Positions 1 to 7,414 of a stretch of DNA of 64,000 bases are shown here, piece by piece. Source of the DNA: Pseudomonas sp. MM213 (GTDB lineage: Bacteria > Pseudomonadota > Gammaproteobacteria > Pseudomonadales > Pseudomonadaceae); assembly GCF_020423045.1 (NCBI RefSeq), contig NZ_CP081943.1:6634001-6698000 (forward strand), written 5' to 3'. A program made the position numbers and the translations under genes. Under the pieces are notes generated by a model. It worked only from the letters and a program-made list of their open reading frames with translations. It was not told where the DNA came from and made no database searches. Every line of letters starts with the position of its first letter. Positions within the stretch are counted from its first letter, which is position 1.

Positions 1-127
1 CACCGTCGGGAGATTGCCCGTTGCTCTCTGCCGGCCGCGCTCGCTATGCTGCTGAACCCTTTAATCAAATCCCGGAATCAGCTATGCCTGAGCCAACCGG
101 GGTGTCATTAAAAACGGATCAGATGCG

Positions 128-823
128 ATGAATGCACCGCTGAAAGAGTTCGGCCCGATCAAAGCCGTGATTTTCGACATGGACGGCTTGCTGCTGGACA
201 CCGAGGGCATTTACACCGAAGTCACGTCGATGATTGCCGAGCGATATGGCCGGACCTTCGACTGGAGTGTCAAACAGAACATCATCGGCCGTGGTGCGGG
301 TGATCTGGCGCGTTATGTGGTTGAAGCGCTGGACCTGCCGATTACCGCCGAGGAGTTCCTGGTGATCCGCGAGCCGCTGATGCGCGAGCGTTTTCCCACT
401 GCGCTGGCGATGCCCGGTGCCGAGGAGCTGGTGCGGCACTTGAAGGCCAACAACATTCCGATCGCGGTGGGCACCAGTTCGTCGCGTCTGTCGTTCGGCC
501 AGAAAACCACATTGCACCGTGACTGGTTTGCGCTGTTCGACTTCGTCGTGACAGCCGATGACCCGGAAGTCGGTGCGGCCAAACCGGCGCCGGACATCTT
601 CCTCACCGCAGCGCGACGCCTGGGCGTGGCGCCCGGGGATTGCCTGGTGTTCGAAGATTCGCCGTTCGGCGTGACTGCGGCGAAAGCGGCGGGGATGACG
701 GCGATTGCGATTCCCGACGCCGCGATGGCCGACGAAAAATACGCACACGCCGATGGCATTCTTCGTACGTTGAAAGCGTTCAAGCCGAGTGCGTGCGGTT
801 TGCCGGCGCTTGAGTGGTCTTAA
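128..823 (+). CDS. HAD-superfamily (subfamily IA) phosphatase
   Basis: Soluble 231-residue HAD hydrolase that should remove phosphate from a small phosphorylated metabolite; the substrate cannot be read from sequence. Motif I is DMDGLLLDTE at residues 17-26 (nucleophile D17, acid/base D19). Motif II is the GTSSS stretch in the middle, motif III the lysine of AAKPAPDIF, and motif IV FEDSPFG. The helical cap between motifs I and II is the size expected for the beta-phosphoglucomutase/pseudouridine-phosphatase-like group. An ATG at 123 is out of frame, so the start at 128 is used. It appears monocistronic and is followed by a REP inverted repeat. A sugar-phosphate or nucleotide phosphatase are both possible. 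Confidence 0.9.
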   Translation: MNAPLKEFGPIKAVIFDMDGLLLDTEGIYTEVTSMIAERYGRTFDWSVKQNIIGRGAGDLARYVVEALDLPITAEEFLVIREPLMRERFPTALAMPGAEELVRHLKANNIPIAVGTSSSRLSFGQKTTLHRDWFALFDFVVTADDPEVGAAKPAPDIFLTAARRLGVAPGDCLVFEDSPFGVTAAKAAGMTAIAIPDAAMADEKYAHADGILRTLKAFKPSACGLPALEWS

Positions 824-830
824 TGCACAA

Positions 831-954
831 ATGTAGGAGCGAGCGGTGCGGCGATCCGACTTGCCCGCGAAGGCGTTGTGTCAATCGACACTGATGTTGA
901 CTGACACAACGCCTTCGCGGGCAAGTCGGATCGCCGCACCGCTCGCTCCTACAT
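831..954. repeat. REP element pair with unusually long perfect arms
   Basis: Perfect 53-base inverted repeat (831-883 against 902-954) around an 18-base centre. The outer ends carry the Pseudomonas REP core GTAGGAGCGAGCGG. It lies between two convergent genes and could act as a bidirectional transcript end. Confidence 0.9.
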
Positions 955-979
955 TTACTTTGCGTTTGACTGGGCCGTA

Positions 980-1726
980 TCAGGCGCCGAAACCACCGTC
1001 GATGGTCAGGCTGGCACCGGTGATGTACCCGGCTTCCGGGCCTGCAAGGTAGGCGACGAAGCTGGCGATTTCTTCAGCTTTACCATAACGACCCACAGCC
1101 ATCAGCGGGATCAGGCTTTCGGCGAAGTCGCCGCTGGCCGGGTTCATGTCGGTGTCGACCGGGCCCGGTTGCACGTTATTGATGGTGATGCCCCGTGGCC
1201 CAAGGTCGCGTGCCAGACCTTTGGTCAGACCGACCAGTGCCGCTTTGCTCATCGCGTACGGGCCACCGCCGGCGAAGGGCATGCGGTCGGCGTTGGTGCT
1301 GCCGATGTTGATGATGCGACCGCCTTCGGTCATGTGTTTCGCGGCGGCCTGGGTGGCGATGAACACGCTGCGTACGTTGATCGCCAACGTCTGGTCGAAG
1401 TCTTCGAGTTTGAAATCTTCCAGCGGGGCAACGGCCAGCACGCCAGCGTTGTTGACCAGGATGTCCAGGCGACCGAAGGCTTTGACGGTGGCGCTCACCG
1501 CATCGCGAATCGCCTCGGCGTCGGCACTGTCAGCCTTGATGGCCAGTGCTTTGCCGCCGTTGGCGGTGAGGCTGTTCTGCAGTTCTTCGGCCTTGGCCGT
1601 GGAGCTTACGTAGGTGAAGGCAACCGTCGCGCCTTCAGCGGCCAGGCGTTTGACGATGGCCGCGCCGATGCCGCGGGACCCGCCTTGAATCAAAGCCACT
1701 TTGCCGCTGAGGTTCTGAGTAGTCAT
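980..1726 (-). CDS. SDR family NAD(P)-dependent oxidoreductase
   Basis: Classical short-chain dehydrogenase/reductase of 248 residues, resembling FabG-type 3-oxoacyl reductases and related stress or secondary-metabolism reductases. The Rossmann motif GGSRGIG is near residue 15, NNAG near residue 90, and the catalytic S...YxxxK is present as INIGS followed by YAMSK. The C-terminal TDMNP and ITGASLTIDGG segments are typical of the family. The start is the ATG at 1726, not the upstream in-frame codon at 1738. It is divergent from a LysR gene 126 bases away, and such pairs are usually regulator and target. The physiological substrate is unknown; NADPH preference is suggested by the arginine after the glycine motif but is not proven. 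Confidence 0.92.
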   Translation of the reverse strand: MTTQNLSGKVALIQGGSRGIGAAIVKRLAAEGATVAFTYVSSTAKAEELQNSLTANGGKALAIKADSADAEAIRDAVSATVKAFGRLDILVNNAGVLAVAPLEDFKLEDFDQTLAINVRSVFIATQAAAKHMTEGGRIINIGSTNADRMPFAGGGPYAMSKAALVGLTKGLARDLGPRGITINNVQPGPVDTDMNPASGDFAESLIPLMAVGRYGKAEEIASFVAYLAGPEAGYITGASLTIDGGFGA

Positions 1727-1852
1727 GTCGATCTCCAAAGTCGCCGTGGCGAGATGCCGCGGTTGATGGAGCCTAGTATTGATTCAGGATTACAGGCTGT
1801 GTAGACGGTAATTGCGATAGTCTGTGTAAACCAAAAGTTTATAGTGGCGCTT

Positions 1853-2776
1853 ATGGAAACCTTCATCAGTATCGAATGCTTCGTGCGCAGCGCCGAAGTC
1901 GGCAGCTTTGCCGAGGCCGCGCGACGCCTGAGCCTGACCCCGGCGGCGGTGGGCAAGAGTGTGGCAAAGCTTGAGGCGCGGCTCGGTGTGCGGCTGTTTC
2001 AGCGCAGCACCCGTAGCCTGACGCTGACCGAGGCCGGCCATCTGTTTCTCGGCGAAGTCAGTTCCAGCCTGCACACGATCCAGAATGCCGTGGCCAATCT
2101 CGCGAGCGCCGAAGGACGTCCGGCGGGAACTTTGAAAGTCAGCATGGGCACGGTGTTCGGACGGTTGTATGTGGTGCCGTTGCTGGGCGAGTTTCTGAGG
2201 CGGTTTCCGGCAATCAATCCGGACTGGCATTTTGATAACCGCCAGGTCGATCTGATTGCACAAGGGTTCGATGCCGCGATTGGCGGTGGATTCGAGCTGC
2301 CGCAGGGCGTGGTCGCGCGCAAGCTGACACCGGCGCATCGGGTGTTGGTGGCGTCAGCCGAATATCTGGCGGGGCGCGAGGTGGTCGTTGAACCGGATGA
2401 TCTCAAGCATCACGACGGGATTCTGATTCGGTCGCCGCAGACGGGGCGAGTGCGGTCCTGGCAATTGACCAGCCGCACCCAGCAACACAGCCCTTTGACG
2501 CTAAAGGCGCGGATGACCATGAGCGATTCTGAAGCGGCATGTGCGACAGCGGTTCAGGGGTTGGGGATCGCGTTGGTGAGCATGCCGTTCGCTTCGGGTT
2601 ATCTGGAAACCGGGACGTTGCAGCGGGTATTGCCGGACTGGTTTGTCGACGATGGCAACATTTCCATTTACTACGCTGAGCACAAATTGTTGCCGGGCAA
2701 GACCCGGGCGTTTGTGGATTTCATCATTGAGCAGTTTGCGGAGCAGGGGTTGGCATCGCGGTTTAGTGCGGTTTGA
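1853..2776 (+). CDS. LysR family transcriptional regulator
   Basis: A 307-residue LysR-type regulator. The N-terminal winged helix-turn-helix spans about residues 1-60 (FAEAARRLSLTPAAVGKSVA and the QRSTRSLTLTEAG wing). A LysR substrate-binding domain follows from about residue 90 to 295. The N-terminus METFISIECFVRSAEVGSF is typical of the CrgA/AaeR-like subgroup. The ATG at 1853 is preferred over the GTG at 1844 because METF matches the usual LysR start. It is transcribed away from the SDR gene, so it probably controls that gene and itself from the shared 126-base intergenic region. The effector is unknown. Confidence 0.93.
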   Translation: METFISIECFVRSAEVGSFAEAARRLSLTPAAVGKSVAKLEARLGVRLFQRSTRSLTLTEAGHLFLGEVSSSLHTIQNAVANLASAEGRPAGTLKVSMGTVFGRLYVVPLLGEFLRRFPAINPDWHFDNRQVDLIAQGFDAAIGGGFELPQGVVARKLTPAHRVLVASAEYLAGREVVVEPDDLKHHDGILIRSPQTGRVRSWQLTSRTQQHSPLTLKARMTMSDSEAACATAVQGLGIALVSMPFASGYLETGTLQRVLPDWFVDDGNISIYYAEHKLLPGKTRAFVDFIIEQFAEQGLASRFSAV

Positions 2777-2803
2777 GCAAGGATTGAGACCGAGTCGGCC
2801 CTT

Positions 2804-2867
2804 TCGCGGGCAAGCCTCGCTCCTACAGGGATTGCACGTATTCTGTAGGAGCGAGGCTTGCCCGCGA
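2804..2867. repeat. REP element pair (GCGAGGCTTGCCCGCGA type)
   Basis: Two inverted REP copies with a 14-base centre, tail to tail between the LysR gene and the convergent racemase gene. Confidence 0.9.
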
Positions 2868-2883
2868 TGAACGATAACGCGGT

Positions 2884-3612
2884 CTACCGCCCAAACCGCC
2901 CAGGCCAGCCAATGATGTGTTTCGGTCGAGGCGTCGCATACGTCCTTACCTTCGACGTCGACAACCCTAATCGCACCAGCGACTCGGCAATCGTCACCGC
3001 CGCCGTCACGCCATCCACCACTGGCACCCCGGTGCGCTGACGAATCTGCTCGTCCAGCCCGGCCATCCCGCCGCAACCGAGGCAAATCACCTCGGCCTTG
3101 TCCTCCAGTACTGCCAATTCCGCCTGACGAACAATCGCCTCAAGCGCCCGTTGCGGATCGGATTCCAGTTCCAGCACCGCCAGGCCACTGGCCCGCACGG
3201 ATGCGCAACGGTCCCACAGCCCTGAGAGTTTCAGCCGATCCTCGATCAACGGCACGGTACGGTCCAGCGTAGTGACCACCGAATAGGCATGACCGAGGAA
3301 CATCGCCGTGCTGGCGGCAGCGTCGGTGATGTCCACCACCGGTACGTTGAGCAGTTCCTGCAACCCTTCGCGACCGTGCTCGCCGTAACCGGCCTGAATC
3401 ACCGCATCGAAGGGTTGATCGTAGGACATCACTCGATCCATCACGGCGATGGCAGCCAGGTAGCTTTCGAAATTGCCTTCGATGGAGTCGGCGCCGAAGT
3501 GCGGTGTCAGGCCGATGATTTCGGTGCCAGGCGCGGCCACGGCTTGAGCCGAACGGGCGATGGCCTGGGTTATGGATTCGGTGGTGTTGACGTTGACCAC
3601 GAGAATTCGCAT
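2884..3612 (-). CDS. Asp/Glu/hydantoin racemase family protein
   Basis: A 242-residue member of the aspartate/glutamate racemase superfamily, closest in layout to hydantoin and allantoin racemases. The N-terminus MRILVVNVNTTESITQAI and the C-terminal VICLGCGGMAGL cysteine motif fit the family. The first catalytic cysteine, usually in a xCFGDPG-like loop, appears as AGYGEHG, so it is replaced by glycine. This single-cysteine arrangement is known from arylmalonate decarboxylase, so racemase activity should not be assumed. It lies 57 bases downstream of an NCS1 permease on the same strand, which suggests that the pair imports and processes a hydantoin- or ureide-like compound. The ATG at 3612 has an AAGGA ribosome-binding site. 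Confidence 0.85.
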   Translation of the reverse strand: MRILVVNVNTTESITQAIARSAQAVAAPGTEIIGLTPHFGADSIEGNFESYLAAIAVMDRVMSYDQPFDAVIQAGYGEHGREGLQELLNVPVVDITDAAASTAMFLGHAYSVVTTLDRTVPLIEDRLKLSGLWDRCASVRASGLAVLELESDPQRALEAIVRQAELAVLEDKAEVICLGCGGMAGLDEQIRQRTGVPVVDGVTAAVTIAESLVRLGLSTSKVRTYATPRPKHIIGWPGRFGR

Positions 3613-3669
3613 GGAAAGTCCTTATAGCGGGGTGGTTCTGCGGCCCGACGGTGCCGGACCGTCATGGGG

Positions 3670-5196
3670 TTAATGGCTGACGTTATCGACCGCGATGGCT
3701 TCGCCGCTGACATCCGCGTAGTGCGGCTGCCGCTTGGCGATGATCAGGTACAGCATTCCGGCGATCCCGGCACCAATCAGCCAGGAGAACGGCGATACGA
3801 GATGGAAACCCGGCACCAGCGCCAGGACGATGGCAATCAGCGCCGCAGGAATGAACGCCGCGACCGCACGTAAATTGACGCCACGGCTGTAGTAATAAGC
3901 GCCGTCGGGGTCTTCGCTGTACAACTGCGGCACGTTGATCTGACCTTTTCGTACAAGCCAGTAGTCGACCATGATCACCCCGTACAACGGGCCGAGCAGG
4001 GCGCCGAGGCCGGACAGGAAATACACGATCACCAACGGGCTGTTGTAGAGGTTCCACGGCAGGATCAGCACGGCGATGGTCGCGCTGATCAGCCCGGCGC
4101 GGCGAAAGGTCAGGTATTTCGGTGCCAGGTTGCTCAGCACGAAGGCCGGGGCGACGAAGTTGGCCATGATGTTCACCGCCACGGTGACGATGAGGAAGGC
4201 CAGGCAACCGAGGACCAGGAAGAAGGTATTGGGGATCGACGCGATGATTTCCGTCGGGCTTTCGATGATCCGGCCATTGATCTGAAATTGCGCACCGCAG
4301 AGCAGGACGGTGATGCCGGCGAACACCAGAATATTCACCGGCAGGCCCCAGAAATTTCCGACCTTGATCGTCTTGCGGCACGGCGAAGAGCGGGCGAAGT
4401 CGCAGAAGTTGAGGATCAGTGTGCCGTAGATCGCCAGCCACAACGCGCCACCGGCAAAGATGTTGCGCCACATCTCGCCGCCAGTGAGCGGCTCACGGAT
4501 CGACCACGCGATGGTCGCGTTGGCCTGGGTGTACATCCAGGCGGCCAGGGCGGCGACGGTCAGCAGAATCACCGGACCGGCGAACGCTTCATAGCGCCGC
4601 ACCATCTCCATGCCGTAGGCAAGAATCGCCAGTTGTACCAGCCAGATCGCGACGAAACACACCCAGCCCAGGCTCGACAGACCGAGTATCGAGTTGTGGT
4701 CGTAGTCGGCGAATCCCGGATGCACCGCCGTCAGCAGCACGCGAAACACCACCGAGGCGAGGTACGTCTGAATACCGAACCAGGCGATGGCGATAACGGC
4801 GCGGATCAATGCAGGAATTTGCGCCCCATGGATACCGAAACTGATCCGGCTGATGACCGGAAACGGCACACCGGTTTTCTGGCCCATGTAGCCGGAGAGG
4901 TTCATGAAGCAATACACCAGCGCCGCGCCGATCCCGAGCGACAACAGAATCTGCCAGCCGCCCAGACCTAACGCATACAGTCCGATGGCGAAGGAGTAGT
5001 TGGCGATGTTGTGAACGTCGTTGGTCCATAGGGCAAAAATGCTGTAACGGCCCCAGCGCCGGCCTTCGGCCTTGGTCGGTGCCAGGTCTTTGTTGTGCAG
5101 GCGCGGGCTGAGCACCACGGGGTCTTGAAACGTTTGAACGGGGGAAGAGGAGGGCAGATCCAGCGCGATGTTGTTATTGGAGAGGCTAGTACGCAT
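3670..5196 (-). CDS. NCS1 family nucleobase/hydantoin:cation symporter
   Basis: A 508-residue inner-membrane transporter with about 12 hydrophobic segments, of the NCS1 (Mhp1/PucI/FurA-like) family. The conserved N-terminal WTNDVHNIANYSFAIGLYAL and the transmembrane-3 motif AWFGIQTYL are visible; by analogy with Mhp1 the Trp and Gln of this motif stack on and bind the substrate ring. The start is placed at the ATG at 5196 (MRTSLSNNN), which has a GGAGCC site upstream; the earlier in-frame start at 5280 adds a non-conserved extension. It is first in an operon with a racemase-like gene. Substrate candidates are hydantoins, allantoin, or another cyclic ureide or pyrimidine. Confidence 0.9.
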   Translation of the reverse strand: MRTSLSNNNIALDLPSSSPVQTFQDPVVLSPRLHNKDLAPTKAEGRRWGRYSIFALWTNDVHNIANYSFAIGLYALGLGGWQILLSLGIGAALVYCFMNLSGYMGQKTGVPFPVISRISFGIHGAQIPALIRAVIAIAWFGIQTYLASVVFRVLLTAVHPGFADYDHNSILGLSSLGWVCFVAIWLVQLAILAYGMEMVRRYEAFAGPVILLTVAALAAWMYTQANATIAWSIREPLTGGEMWRNIFAGGALWLAIYGTLILNFCDFARSSPCRKTIKVGNFWGLPVNILVFAGITVLLCGAQFQINGRIIESPTEIIASIPNTFFLVLGCLAFLIVTVAVNIMANFVAPAFVLSNLAPKYLTFRRAGLISATIAVLILPWNLYNSPLVIVYFLSGLGALLGPLYGVIMVDYWLVRKGQINVPQLYSEDPDGAYYYSRGVNLRAVAAFIPAALIAIVLALVPGFHLVSPFSWLIGAGIAGMLYLIIAKRQPHYADVSGEAIAVDNVSH

Positions 5197-5361
5197 TCCG
5201 GCAGGCTCCGAGCTTGGCGTCGCGATGACTGTGCATGAGCGTGGGCTCGACAAATCTTCGTCGCGGACAACAAGCATCATTGGTTACGGGGCATCTGCAG
5301 CCTGTACGGGATAGGGCGCTTCAGGCTTGCGGATCTAAAGTGTGTGTATGTTTTGAGGTGA

Positions 5362-5371
5362 TTGTATACAA
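5362..5371. promoter_or_regulatory. Perfect palindrome TTGTATACAA upstream of the NCS1 operon
   Basis: A 10-base perfect palindrome about 165 bases upstream of the permease start. It fits the TTGTNNACAA-type operator of FadR/VanR-like GntR regulators. The same half-sites recur at 54819-54830 in front of a GntR gene. Assignment to a regulator is inference. Confidence 0.5.
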
Positions 5372-5588
5372 AACATGTATGCACTTAAGCCAGATCCATG
5401 CCAGTCAACGATCTATAAAATTCACCGGTAATTTCGTTTTGTTATCTGTAATTGGTAAGTGACTGAAATAAAGACGATATAAATTGACCGATTGAACAGG
5501 TATTTATTTTTCGGCGGGATTCGTGGAGGTGTGAACGAGGGAGTGTCAGGCGGGATGAATGTAACTTTTCAGGGCGCATAAACGAAAA

Positions 5589-5632
5589 GTGCACACATAA
5601 ATGGCACCTAAGGTGACATTCGTGTGTACACA
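5589..5632. promoter_or_regulatory. Cluster of short palindromes in an AT-rich intergenic region
   Basis: Within 44 bases there are three palindromic words: GTGCAC (5589-5594), CACCT-A-AGGTG (5605-5615) and TGTGTACACA (5623-5632). The surrounding gene-free stretch 5197-5654 is AT-rich compared with its neighbours and contains no convincing reading frame. The site could be a distal operator for the NCS1 operon, or serve an unseen small transcript. Confidence 0.35.
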
Positions 5633-5654
5633 TCTATTCAGATCAGTCACGAAA

Positions 5655-5747
5655 CCTGTAGGAGCCGGCTTGCTGGCGATTGCGATCTTTCAGTCAATGC
5701 AGCTGTGACTGACACACCGCTATCGCCAGCAAGCCGGCTCCTACAGG
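5655..5747. repeat. REP element pair (GCCGGCTTGCTGGCGAT type)
   Basis: Inverted REP copies immediately downstream of cysH. The arms begin CCTGTAGGAGCCGGCTTG and the complementary arm ends at 5747. Confidence 0.9.
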
Positions 5748-5770
5748 GATTTCGCCGTACCCGGGCGGGA

Positions 5771-6511
5771 TCAGGCTTTTGACTTGCTGATGATATTCCC
5801 CGCATGCAACCCGCATTCTTTCTGCGTCGCCTCTTCCCACCACCAGCGACCTTCACGCTCGTGCTGGTTCGGCAGCACCGGGCGGGTGCACGGTTCGCAG
5901 CCGATGCTGATGAAGCCGCGTTCATGCAGGCTGTTATACGGCAGCTCGAGCATGCGGATGTAGCCCCAGATCTCTTCGCTGGTCATTTGCGCCAACGGAT
6001 TGAATTTGTACAGGGTGCGTTCCGGGGTGGAGAAGGCGGTGTCGATTTCCAGCACCGCAACGGCGCTACGGGTGCCAGGGCTCTGGTCCCGACGCTGGCC
6101 GGTGGCCCAGGCGGTCACGCCCGAAAGCTTGCGGCGCAACGGCTCGATCTTGCGGATACCGCAGCACTCGCCATGGCCGTCCTTGTAGAAGCTGAACAGG
6201 CCTTTTTCCTTCACGAACGGTTCGAGTTTCGTGTAGTCCGGCGACACCAGTTCGATGTCGATCTTGTAGTGCTCGCGCACTTGATCGATGAAGCGGTAGG
6301 TCTCGGGGTGCAGGCGGCCGGTGTCGAGGCTGAACACTTTGACGTTCTTGTTCAGCTTCCAGGCCATGTCTACCAGCACCACGTCTTCGGCGCCGCTGAA
6401 AGATATCCACAGGTCATCGCCGAACTCGGCAAACGCGAGTTTCAGGATGTCCTGGGCGGATTTGTTGGCATAGGTCGTGGCGAGTTCCACGACATCGAAC
6501 GATGGGCTCAT
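5771..6511 (-). CDS. cysH: Assimilatory adenylylsulfate (APS) reductase CysH
   Basis: A 246-residue cytoplasmic enzyme that reduces adenylyl sulfate to sulfite with thioredoxin in assimilatory sulfate reduction. The PP-loop-like N-terminal region ([16 protein letters not shown]) binds the nucleotide. The two paired cysteine motifs, ECCGIRK in the middle and GCEPCTRP near the C-terminus, bind the [4Fe-4S] cluster that marks APS-type rather than PAPS-type enzymes. The C-terminal KECGLH carries the catalytic cysteine. Length and motifs match the P. aeruginosa enzyme. It stands alone, divergent from thrH, with a REP pair at its 3' end. Confidence 0.96.
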   Translation of the reverse strand: MSPSFDVVELATTYANKSAQDILKLAFAEFGDDLWISFSGAEDVVLVDMAWKLNKNVKVFSLDTGRLHPETYRFIDQVREHYKIDIELVSPDYTKLEPFVKEKGLFSFYKDGHGECCGIRKIEPLRRKLSGVTAWATGQRRDQSPGTRSAVAVLEIDTAFSTPERTLYKFNPLAQMTSEEIWGYIRMLELPYNSLHERGFISIGCEPCTRPVLPNQHEREGRWWWEEATQKECGLHAGNIISKSKA

Positions 6512-6684
6512 CAGGGCGGCTTCCTACAGGTCGGTGGCGCTGGGCGCTCTATATGGCCTTGATGGTAACAAAATCCTGCAACCACTGGCGCGCCCTCTGC
6601 GTTGCGCAGGTCAGTGCGAGTCGCTAGAGTTCGGCAGTCCTTTTGCTCGCTCGACTCAATAATCAATACAAATGGGAGTGTCTT

Positions 6685-7302
6685 GTGGAAATTGCCTGTC
6701 TGGATCTTGAAGGTGTGCTGGTCCCGGAAATCTGGATCGCCTTCGCCGAAAAAACCGGAATCGAATCCCTCAGGGCCACCACTCGGGATATTCCCGACTA
6801 CGACGTGCTGATGAAGCAGCGCCTGCGGATTCTCGATGAGCATGGCCTGAAACTCACCGACATCCAGGAAGTGATCGCCACGTTGAAGCCGCTGGACGGC
6901 GCCATCGAGTTCGTCAACTGGCTGCGTGAGCGCTTTCAGGTGGTGATTCTGTCGGACACGTTCTACGAGTTCTCCCAACCGCTGATGCGCCAATTGGGTT
7001 TCCCGACCTTGCTCTGCCATCGCCTGATTACCGACGATGCCGGGCGGGTGACGAGCTACCAGTTACGTCAGAAAGATCCGAAGCGTCAGTCGGTTCTGGC
7101 GTTCAAGAGTCTTTACTACCGGGTGATTGCGGCGGGGGATTCCTACAACGACACCACGATGCTGGGCGAGGCGGATGCGGGGATTCTGTTCCATGCGCCG
7201 GATAACGTGATTCGCGAGTTCCCGCAATTCCCGGCGGTGCATACGTTTGAGGACTTGAAGCAGGAGTTCATCAAGGCTTCGAATCGGGCGTTGAGCCTGT
7301 AA
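6685..7302 (+). CDS. thrH: ThrH: phosphoserine phosphatase / homoserine phosphotransferase
   Basis: HAD-fold enzyme of 205 residues, matching the P. aeruginosa ThrH length. ThrH dephosphorylates phosphoserine and can pass the phosphate to homoserine, so it bypasses serB or thrB defects. The nucleophile motif is DLEGVL at residues 7-12, with Glu at the second acidic position (DxE), the ThrH signature. Motif II is ILSDTFYEF, and motif IV is AGDSYNDTTML. The GTG at 6685 is chosen because it has GGGAG nine bases upstream and gives the family N-terminus MEIACLDLEG; the longer upstream frame is not conserved. A REP pair follows. Confidence 0.95.
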   Translation: MEIACLDLEGVLVPEIWIAFAEKTGIESLRATTRDIPDYDVLMKQRLRILDEHGLKLTDIQEVIATLKPLDGAIEFVNWLRERFQVVILSDTFYEFSQPLMRQLGFPTLLCHRLITDDAGRVTSYQLRQKDPKRQSVLAFKSLYYRVIAAGDSYNDTTMLGEADAGILFHAPDNVIREFPQFPAVHTFEDLKQEFIKASNRALSL

Positions 7303-7310
7303 ATCCACAC

Positions 7311-7414
7311 CCTGTAGGAGCGAGCCTGCTCGCGATGGTCGTCAACGATAACGCGTGCTGTCTGGAACAATGCGTTGCCTGGGCGTTTTTCGCGAGCAGG
7401 CTCGCTCCTACAGG
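7311..7414. repeat. REP element pair (GCGAGCCTGCTCGCGA type) overlapping the pabB stop
   Basis: Inverted REP copies between convergent thrH and pabB. The outer end of the right arm (CCTACAGG, ending 7414) contains the complement of the pabB stop codon TAG at 7408-7410. Confidence 0.9.

Noticed and set aside
1..127. Possible end of a gene at the left edge of the window
   Set aside because: No frame here has recognisable coding features, and there are too few bases to judge. No promoter could be assigned with confidence.
831..954. Dedicated intrinsic terminator or small RNA
   Set aside because: There is no T-tract next to the stem, and the outer sequence is the REP core, so it is listed as a repeat.
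5235..5633. Short frames in the AT-rich gap upstream of the NCS1 operon
   Set aside because: Small frames with no ribosome-binding site, unusual composition and no similarity I can recognise. Palindromic regulatory DNA is the better explanation.
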